Shown: one piece after another, positions 14,589 through 20,410 of the stretch
Position numbering within the stretch: the first letter of the stretch is position 1
Layout: the number at the start of each line of letters is the position of its first letter
NCBI GenBank assembly: GCA_011525665.1
Contig: WYAU01000007.1
Span: 1 to 64,000, forward strand
Reading direction: 5' to 3'
DNA: 64,000 bases
Origin: Candidatus Brocadia sp.
GTDB lineage: Bacteria > Planctomycetota > Brocadiia > Brocadiales > Brocadiaceae
Made by a program: the position numbers and the translations under genes
Notes under the pieces: model-generated
Databases searched by the model: none
Told to the model about the DNA's origin: nothing
What the model saw: the letters and a program-made list of their open reading frames with translations, nothing else

Positions 14589-16211
14589 CTAATCCTCTCG
14601 TCCATTATTAATCGGCGATGCAGGAGTAACAGCGCTCGTTTCGGCCTCTTGCCTTGATGTCCGTTTAATCTTTAGATTCACGCCGTTATTAATAGGGCCA
14701 TGGAAGGTGCTCTGCCCGTTGTAGTCTATATCCTCCAGTGTATAGTAGAACGTTCCGTTACCGGGATTGTCCACAAATTTGTATCTCGCCCCGGAGACCG
14801 AGGTGCCTTTTGCATCGATGAGCGTGTTGTTGATTTTGACGTATTCCCCTTTCGCGCTCCCGGCACGGTAAAGGTTGAATCCGGCATTGTCCACTTCTGT
14901 CACCGTCTCCCACGTCAGAATAACCTTGCCATGTGAACCTGTCCGGGCCTTGAAGGATTTAAGTTCGATGGCGGTGGCCTCTTCCCACGTCTTCGCAACC
15001 TGATTTGATTTTATGGTTTCACCGTCGTCATTCACAAAGCTTGCCTCGATAACGTCGGTGCCGGTTGTACTCCCTGTGCCCGTGTAGGTGAAAGTTGCTT
15101 GTCCACTTGCATCCGTTGTATCGTTACCAGTCACTCCAGCATGCGGACCGGAGACAACGGTAAAGGTCACAACAACGCCCGCAAGGGGATTACCATCGCC
15201 ATCCTGCACCCTTGCGGTAACGGTATGATCTGTGCCTAAAGGATTGGTGTCAGAGAGGGGGGTCAATTGAATACTTTCCCCTTTTGCCACGGTGATCTCA
15301 CCGGCAACGCAAATGCCGAAGAGGGTGCTGCCTCCCGTTCCGGTGTTGATTGGCCCAACCTCGATTGCGCCTGTTGCAATATTAAACCTATAAAAATTAC
15401 TGCTACAGAAATCGCCGCTCCAGAACGATGTGCCATTGGGATCCAGATTTAAGGCAAACCAACAGTTCTCTCCGGGAGCATCGTATGTTTGTATCACATT
15501 TCCCGCTCCATCTAATCGTCTAATATCTCCTGTGACCGCGACAAGAAGCCCCCCGCTTCCATCGCCTGGCGGGAGCAGTCGAAGGGCAAAACACGGCGAT
15601 GCCCCAACATCAGCAAAATCGGCAAGTTGCATCTTGCTGGCCACATCGTAGCGTTTCACGCGCCTCCCCTCTGACGTGTAGAACATCGTCTGCTGATCGG
15701 AAGATAGGTCTATCCAGTCTGACCCCCGGCTTTCAGTCGCAACATCAAAAGTATCTAACAAATTCCCTGCTGCGTCATATTTATGGATATCTCTGTTGCC
15801 ATCGGCATTTCCCACGTAAAAATTTCCGGCCGCATCAAATAAAATAGATTCACTATGACCTCCCGGTGAAGTGGCATTCGTGTCAATGGTTTGAAGGATA
15901 GTGTGGGGATGCGCAACGTCGTGCACCACTACCTTCGTATTGGAAAAATTCGTTGTATAGAGTTTGTCAAGTGCATTGTTGAAGGCACACCCCGTTGTAA
16001 AGCCAGTCAGTCCGTCGGTAATCGTCTCCTTAAAAACCCCGTTGTTGTCATAGACCTTGTACGACCCGCTGCTAACACCGACAAATACGTCTCCTATCTG
16101 CCAGTCAGCAGCCTTAATGGGCGCCGGCGAACCGGCCATAAATATCAAAAGTCCCATCAAGGACGGCAACAGCCCTGCCATCCCCATCGCTCTCCATTTA
16201 ACCCTTTTCAT
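14589..16211 (-). CDS. Secreted propeller protein with Big_1 Ig domain and C-terminal Fn3-like module
   Basis: ATG follows AAGGAGGTTAAAA; the signal peptide spans about 1-35 (GLLPSLMGLLIFMAGS, ending PIKAAD). Residues about 36-300 form a propeller of SMP-30/NHL type (ESILFDAAGNFYVGNADGN, FWSGDFCSSNFYRFN). A bacterial Ig-like Big_1 domain follows (about 310-405; DGDGNPLAGVVVTFTVVSG, TDASGQATFTYTG), then the shared module (AIELKSFKARTGSHGKVIL to LEDIDYNGQSTFHGP) and a 35-residue charged tail. Big_1 domains are common in adhesins and surface proteins. The long leader (16212-16500) has hairpins but no GEMM signature. The copy-3 peptide gene is next downstream. Confidence 0.85.
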   Translation of the reverse strand: MKRVKWRAMGMAGLLPSLMGLLIFMAGSPAPIKAADWQIGDVFVGVSSGSYKVYDNNGVFKETITDGLTGFTTGCAFNNALDKLYTTNFSNTKVVVHDVAHPHTILQTIDTNATSPGGHSESILFDAAGNFYVGNADGNRDIHKYDAAGNLLDTFDVATESRGSDWIDLSSDQQTMFYTSEGRRVKRYDVASKMQLADFADVGASPCFALRLLPPGDGSGGLLVAVTGDIRRLDGAGNVIQTYDAPGENCWFALNLDPNGTSFWSGDFCSSNFYRFNIATGAIEVGPINTGTGGSTLFGICVAGEITVAKGESIQLTPLSDTNPLGTDHTVTARVQDGDGNPLAGVVVTFTVVSGPHAGVTGNDTTDASGQATFTYTGTGSTTGTDVIEASFVNDDGETIKSNQVAKTWEEATAIELKSFKARTGSHGKVILTWETVTEVDNAGFNLYRAGSAKGEYVKINNTLIDAKGTSVSGARYKFVDNPGNGTFYYTLEDIDYNGQSTFHGPINNGVNLKIKRTSRQEAETSAVTPASPINNGRED

Positions 16212-16561
16212 TTTTAACCTCCTTGTTTGGTAAAAACGTATTGATCTCCCCGTCCTTTTTCATCTAAATAAATTGCGAAAATTAGGCAAAGACACGGGCA
16301 TTGTTCTCTTTTTCCGTTTATAAGTTATCACCTCCTTTTTCACCTGCGATGAACACAGGTTGAATATTCCCGCTACTCCGCGTACATAAGGCGGGGACTC
16401 CTGCCCTTCCTGTCAGGCTTGTTTCATGTCCTTTGCCGTATACACACCGTCACAATAGTCCTTAAAAACCAAAAAGCCTTCTCTGTGTTGAATCCGCCAT
16501 GTCCCCCCCTGGCGGATGCGTAAGGGGGGGGAACAGTGACTTGCAACAATCCCTGCAGTTT
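16212..16561 (-). other. Long leader/intergenic region with several hairpins
   Basis: No gene. On the minus strand, a stem TCCCCCCC/GGGGGGGA (16502-16531) could end the upstream gene. Further on, CCCGC/GCGGG and ACCTG/CAGGT hairpins and a second Shine-Dalgarno-like AAGGAGGTGATAAC lie before the true ribosome-binding site at about 16220. None of the GEMM blocks is present. Confidence 0.4.
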
Positions 16562-16630
16562 TCATAACCCTTGTGAATCCACGCAGGCATAGGCAGACAT
16601 GATGAGTCCCAGCACCTCAAATCGCTCACC
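16562..16630 (-). pseudogene. Possible remnant of a fourth YxxP-type peptide gene
   Basis: Minus-strand frame: ERFEVLGLIMSAYACVDSQ, then GL and stop. EIFE(K)LG of the 40-residue peptides aligns with ERFEVLG here, but the N-terminal YxxP half is missing, an in-frame stop lies just upstream and there is no ribosome-binding site. It sits where a peptide gene would be expected, 43 bases after a gene ending in the shared module. Weak evidence; the match could be chance. Confidence 0.3.
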
Positions 16631-16672
16631 TTAATGCCTATACCCTCCCGATCCCGCTATTCGGCCTCTGGC

Positions 16673-17962
16673 TTACTTACGTTTCTGTCTCTTTGAATCC
16701 CTTCTTGTGGCATTATCTGACCGTACCCTCACCTTTTCCATCCCATGCATGGTGCTTACCCCATTGTAGTCTATGTCTTCCAGTTTATAATAGTAAGTGC
16801 CTTTGCGCGGTGTGTCCAGATAGCTGTAGGCGGCTCCGGATACGGCATTGCCCTTGGCAGGGATCAAGGTGTCATTGATCTTCTTGTATTCGCCATGCTC
16901 TGTCCTGGCGCGATAAAGGTTAAAGCCGGCGTTGTCGACCTCCGTAACTGTTTCCCATGCCAGGGTAACGCTTCCATTTTTGCCCACTTTGGCGGTGAAG
17001 TAAGCCAGGGTAATGGCAGTTGGTGTGCCCGTTGGCGAAGGTGTCGGCGTTGGTTGTGGTGTCGGGGTTATACAGGGTGTGCAATCCCCGGAAGAAATAC
17101 CTCTGTTGTTTTGATAATTTTCGAGCTCCTGGCACAGGTTCTTCACCTGTGCCGTCACAGTGCCGCCTATTGCCACCGTGTCAATGCAGTCGCAAATCTC
17201 GGCAAGGGTCTGTTTCTTTACGCCGACACCGTTCAGGTTTCCCAGCGGGAGGCCATTGATTTTCTCCTGCACCTGGCAATCGTCCGTGTCAATAATGAAC
17301 GATGGATTCCGTGGATTCTGCGGATCATCGAGTGTACCAAAGGCCTCTATGCGTTCGGAAAGCTGCGGTTCTCCCGCATTGGCTTTCATACCCGCGTCCC
17401 CGTGGCAAGCGTTACATCCCTTCGTACCGCGGGAGGTGGTGGTGCCAACGCTGATTACATTTTCAATGTTAGTATTTGTGCCTGGAGGTACCGGGACATC
17501 GGCCATTACCATCACCGTCCCGCTGCCAGTTTCTCCCACTACAACGCCGATTTCGACCCGATTACTGCCAATTACACCACCGGCCCCTGCGCTCCCTATG
17601 CCACACAACAGATATGATAGCTCCATTTGGGGAGGTCCGGGGCATTTCAGAATCACCCGCGGGAGTTGACAAGTGCCGGTGCCGTTGGCACCTCCAAAAA
17701 AGCAAGCCGCCTGTGCACTATCTTCGCTCATTGTGAGTGTTACCGTACAGCAATCCTCCAGACACTCTACGGTATCGGAAATATCAATTGCCCCCTTTGT
17801 TTTAATTTTGTCGTTTACGCAATCGATAAACTTCCCGATTGCCGCCACGCCTTTGTCTATGTCTTCCTGAGTCAGGGAGGCAGCGATTAAACTGGCTTTC
17901 AACGCCATCGATACGCCAACAACAGCAATGACAATCACGAGAATTCTGCTTTTTTTTCCCAT
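16673..17962 (-). CDS. Secreted Cys-rich protein with one CxxCH haem motif and C-terminal Fn3-like module
   Basis: ATG follows AAAGGAGGGGAAA; the signal peptide is about 1-29 (ILVIVIAVVGVSMALKASL, ending IAAS). The Cys-rich N-terminal half includes GCNACHGDAG (residues 182-191), a canonical haem-c attachment site CNACH, with Met192 nearby as a possible axial ligand. About 14 other Cys could form disulfides. A Pro/Thr linker of TPTPxP type (about 297-317) leads to the shared module (AITLAYFTAKVGKNGSVTL to LEDIDYNGVSTMHGM) and a Lys/Arg-rich tail ending RRDSKRQKRK. It may be a surface cytochrome or a redox-active matrix protein; no known cytochrome family is recognised. Riboswitch B precedes it, and the PqqD-like gene is next upstream. 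Confidence 0.82.
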   Translation of the reverse strand: MGKKSRILVIVIAVVGVSMALKASLIAASLTQEDIDKGVAAIGKFIDCVNDKIKTKGAIDISDTVECLEDCCTVTLTMSEDSAQAACFFGGANGTGTCQLPRVILKCPGPPQMELSYLLCGIGSAGAGGVIGSNRVEIGVVVGETGSGTVMVMADVPVPPGTNTNIENVISVGTTTSRGTKGCNACHGDAGMKANAGEPQLSERIEAFGTLDDPQNPRNPSFIIDTDDCQVQEKINGLPLGNLNGVGVKKQTLAEICDCIDTVAIGGTVTAQVKNLCQELENYQNNRGISSGDCTPCITPTPQPTPTPSPTGTPTAITLAYFTAKVGKNGSVTLAWETVTEVDNAGFNLYRARTEHGEYKKINDTLIPAKGNAVSGAAYSYLDTPRKGTYYYKLEDIDYNGVSTMHGMEKVRVRSDNATRRDSKRQKRK

Positions 17963-18065
17963 TTTCCCCTCCTTTCAGTCCAGTTAAGAAACACTACCCA
18001 TTTCTACCGCAAAATTTTTAACAGAGCGCTGCGTCCTTGTAGTCAGTTACCATTGCCTGATACAA

Positions 18066-18202
18066 CAAAAAAAGCCTTACTGCAAAGATATTCATACATA
18101 AACATCTTCGGCAGTAAGGCCATCTTTAACAATCTTAACTTCCTTGTTAAGATCCTTTACTTTGCGTCCCACGATCGCTCGTGGTTTGCCTTTATCGCGA
18201 TG
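18066..18202 (-). ncRNA. c-di-GMP-I (GEMM) riboswitch B with terminator
   Basis: Minus strand: GATAAAGGCAAACC, stem ACGA-GCGA-TCGT with a GNRA loop, GGGACGCAAAGTAAAGGATC, a variable hairpin (TCTTAAC/GTTAAGA), GATGGCC and TACTGCCGAAG. The 3' part forms a hairpin GCCTTACTGC/GCAGTAAGGC with AAGAT/ATCTT extension and a TTTTTTT tail. GGCAAACC and GACGCAAAG match the GEMM-I consensus exactly. It ends about 105 bases before the ATG of the haem-motif protein gene. Confidence 0.92.
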
Positions 18203-18370
18203 CGCTCTCTTATTTACAGGTAATGGTTATATTTCAATTCGAACGTTACCCCAAAGCCGGTTCACTGTTTTACTAAAAATATGTGCGTAAAAAAATATCA
18301 TGGCAAGGGGGAGGGCGGAGAAGCACGTTCTTAATATTTTAACAGCCTTTTGACAATTACAGCCTCTCCC

Positions 18371-18646
18371 TCAGGATGTCTTTTCCAGCACCCCTTTGCT
18401 TGCGAAGACCTCCAACGTTTTTTGAATATCCGCTGACACATCATGTTTGCTAACCACAGAAAATTTCGATCTGATCTCCTGCTCCATATCTTCTGCAGTA
18501 TGAACACCGTCGCACAGTTCCCAGATGAGTTTTGCAGTGGGATTGAGGACGTGGATTGCCTTTCCCCCGGCATTGTACAGCAAGGTCTCACGTCCGATGT
18601 CTTGCACAATAATCCCTTGTTTGCGGACGGGTTTCATTGTATTCAT
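18371..18646 (-). CDS. PqqD-like peptide-chaperone family protein
   Basis: A 91-residue protein with the PqqD/RRE layout: an N-terminal beta hairpin (RKQGIIVQDIGRETLLYN), AIHVLNPTAKLIWELCDG with the conserved LNxTAxxIWELCDG helix start, then a helical part (TAEDMEQEI, ADIQKTLEVFASKGVLE). PqqD-like domains bind leader peptides of RiPP precursors (established). The only peptide genes in sight carrying a plausible recognition motif are the three 40-residue YxxP genes in this locus. It has its own sigma70 promoter (18945-18973) and riboswitch C, so c-di-GMP probably controls it. No clear ribosome-binding site; start at residue 1 or Met4. Confidence 0.85.
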   Translation of the reverse strand: MNTMKPVRKQGIIVQDIGRETLLYNAGGKAIHVLNPTAKLIWELCDGVHTAEDMEQEIRSKFSVVSKHDVSADIQKTLEVFASKGVLEKTS

Positions 18647-18732
18647 AAATTATTTTTGAAATTTTACTTTAACCCTTGATATTCATGCAAGTTAAGGATT
18701 ATATGCTTATACAGTTTCCTGAAAAAGGCCAA

Positions 18733-18888
18733 ATAAAAAAGCCTTACTGCAAAAATGCTTATCAAAACATCTTCGGCAGTAAGGCTGTCTTTTCATAAAA
18801 CCGTTTAAGCCGTTTAAACTGTTTAAACGGCTTAGCAAGACCCTTTACTTTGCGCCCCCCGATTCCTCGAGGTTTGCCCTTGTCGTAT
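18733..18888 (-). ncRNA. c-di-GMP-I (GEMM) riboswitch C with terminator
   Basis: Minus strand: GACAAGGGCAAACC, stem TCGA-GGAA-TCGG with a GNRA loop, GGGCGCAAAGTAAAGGGTC, an extended variable arm built from CCGTTTAAAC repeats, AAGACAGCC and TACTGCCGAAG, then the anti-arm TTGCAGTAAGGC followed by TTTTTT. The element begins about 50 bases after the predicted transcript start and ends about 87 bases before the PqqD-like ORF. Elements A and C share long identical stretches, so they are recent duplicates of one another. Confidence 0.92.
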
Positions 18889-18944
18889 GTTTCTTCATGA
18901 CAAATAAACGTGTTTTTTATAAAATTTCTTGCCTTTTGGCCTAT

Positions 18945-18973
18945 AAAATAACACAACTGTCGTTATGAGTCAA
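18945..18973 (-). promoter_or_regulatory. Sigma70 promoter for riboswitch C and the PqqD-like gene
   Basis: The minus strand reads TTGACT, 17 bases, TATTTT. Transcription would start near 18938, giving a leader that begins just before the GEMM element. It lies only 10 bases after the stop of the upstream response-regulator gene. Confidence 0.65.
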
Positions 18974-18982
18974 GAATAAAAT

Positions 18983-20380
18983 CTAAAAAATATCCCTCGA
19001 TTTGATGTTGTATCTTTTCAGCATGCGCTGCAGATACTGGCGTTCGATTTCACTCTCCCGGGCAGCGTTTGTTACGTTTCCATTCGTTTTATTCAATACA
19101 TTCATTATATACTTTCTGTTAAATGCATCGAGCGCCTTCCGGCGCGCCATTTTATATGGTTGGGCAAGCAATTCGTCCTCTGTAGCGGTAACATCCCCTG
19201 TTTTTTTAACGAGGGGGAGGACAACATTTAACGATATCACATCTTCCTTTGTAAGGGTAACGGCCCTTTCTATAACGTTTTCCAGTTCACGAACGTTGCC
19301 AGGCCAGTGATAATGATAACATTCCGTCTCCACTTCGGGAGATATCCCTTTGACCTGCTTATTTTCCTTTTTGTTATACTTTTCGATAAAGTGTTTTACC
19401 AGCAGGGGGATATCCTCCTTCCTTTCCCGCAAGGGCGGCATCCTGATGTTGATTACATTTAAACGATAATACAAATCTTCCCGAAATTCCTTTTCCTGGA
19501 CGCGTTGTAGCAAATCCTGGTTTGTTGCCGCAATAATCCGCACGTCCACTTTCTTGGGAATGGTATCACCCAGCGTTAAAAACTCTCCCTCCTGCAAAAC
19601 CCGCAATATCTTTGCCTGCACCGATTTTGGAATGTCGCCAATTTCATCCATAAAAAGGGTGCCGCCGTCCGCCTCTTCAAAGAGCCCTTTTTTGTCTTTG
19701 ATAGCGCCGGTAAAGGCGCCCTTCACGTGTCCGAACAATTCGCTTTCCAGGAGATTTTCCGATAATGTGGCGCAATTGATTACCACAAATTTCTCATCTT
19801 TCCGATTTCCGGTAAAATGGATTGCCCTTGCAACCAGTTCCTTTCCCGTGCCGCTCTCTCCGGTAATCAATACGGTGGCAGAGCTGAAGGCAACCCGTGA
19901 AATCATGTCCAGCACCTTCTGTATTTCCCGGGAACTGCCCACGATCCTTTTTAGCCCATAAACCTTTTCCAGTTCGGAATGAAGATATTTATTTTCTTCG
20001 ATAATCTTCTGCTGCGCGATCATGCGGTCGATATTGAGGATGATCTCGTCAATATTGAATGGCTTTGTGATGTAATTAAATGCGCCCCGGCGCATCGCCT
20101 CAACGGCCGTCTCTATCCCGCCATAGGCAGTCATTATCAATACGGAAGAGTTATACATCCCCTTGATTCTCTGAAGCAATTCCAATCCGTCAATGCCGCC
20201 CGGGAGTTTCATATCTATGATGACAAGGGGGAATTCCTGTTTCTTCAGTTCCTCAAGTGCCTCTTCTCCGGATGCCGCCGTCCTGACAGAAAAGCCACGC
20301 TCTGTCAATACGTTGTTCAGCACCTTGCGGTAACCGACCTCGTCATCCACGACCAATATTTTTATGCTGTTTATTTTCAC
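18983..20380 (-). CDS. NtrC-family sigma54 response regulator 1
   Basis: 465 residues. Receiver domain 1-120 with DD12-13, phosphoacceptor Asp56 and Lys106 (TKPF). AAA+ domain about 145-380 with Walker A GESGTGKE, the sigma54-contact loop GAFTGA and Walker B GGTLFMDEIGD. C-terminal Fis-type helix-turn-helix (NVTNAARESEIERQYLQRML). The partner kinase gene lies 30 bases upstream on the same strand, so this is a two-component pair. Possible targets include the sigma54 promoter at 14006-14021 with its operator array, but no sequence link proves it. Confidence 0.93.
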   Translation of the reverse strand: MKINSIKILVVDDEVGYRKVLNNVLTERGFSVRTAASGEEALEELKKQEFPLVIIDMKLPGGIDGLELLQRIKGMYNSSVLIMTAYGGIETAVEAMRRGAFNYITKPFNIDEIILNIDRMIAQQKIIEENKYLHSELEKVYGLKRIVGSSREIQKVLDMISRVAFSSATVLITGESGTGKELVARAIHFTGNRKDEKFVVINCATLSENLLESELFGHVKGAFTGAIKDKKGLFEEADGGTLFMDEIGDIPKSVQAKILRVLQEGEFLTLGDTIPKKVDVRIIAATNQDLLQRVQEKEFREDLYYRLNVINIRMPPLRERKEDIPLLVKHFIEKYNKKENKQVKGISPEVETECYHYHWPGNVRELENVIERAVTLTKEDVISLNVVLPLVKKTGDVTATEDELLAQPYKMARRKALDAFNRKYIMNVLNKTNGNVTNAARESEIERQYLQRMLKRYNIKSRDIF

Positions 20381-20410
20381 TGAAAATTACCCGACCGGGA
20401 CAAGCAGGAT

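Noticed and set aside
16212-16500. Fourth GEMM riboswitch in the leader of the propeller/Big_1 gene
   Set aside because: None of the GGCAAACC, CGCAAAG or CTGCCGAAG blocks is present despite several hairpins.
16542-16557. Sigma54-like element TGCAGGGATTGTTGCA upstream of the 14589 gene
   Set aside because: The -12 block fits but the -24 GG is absent, so it was not called.
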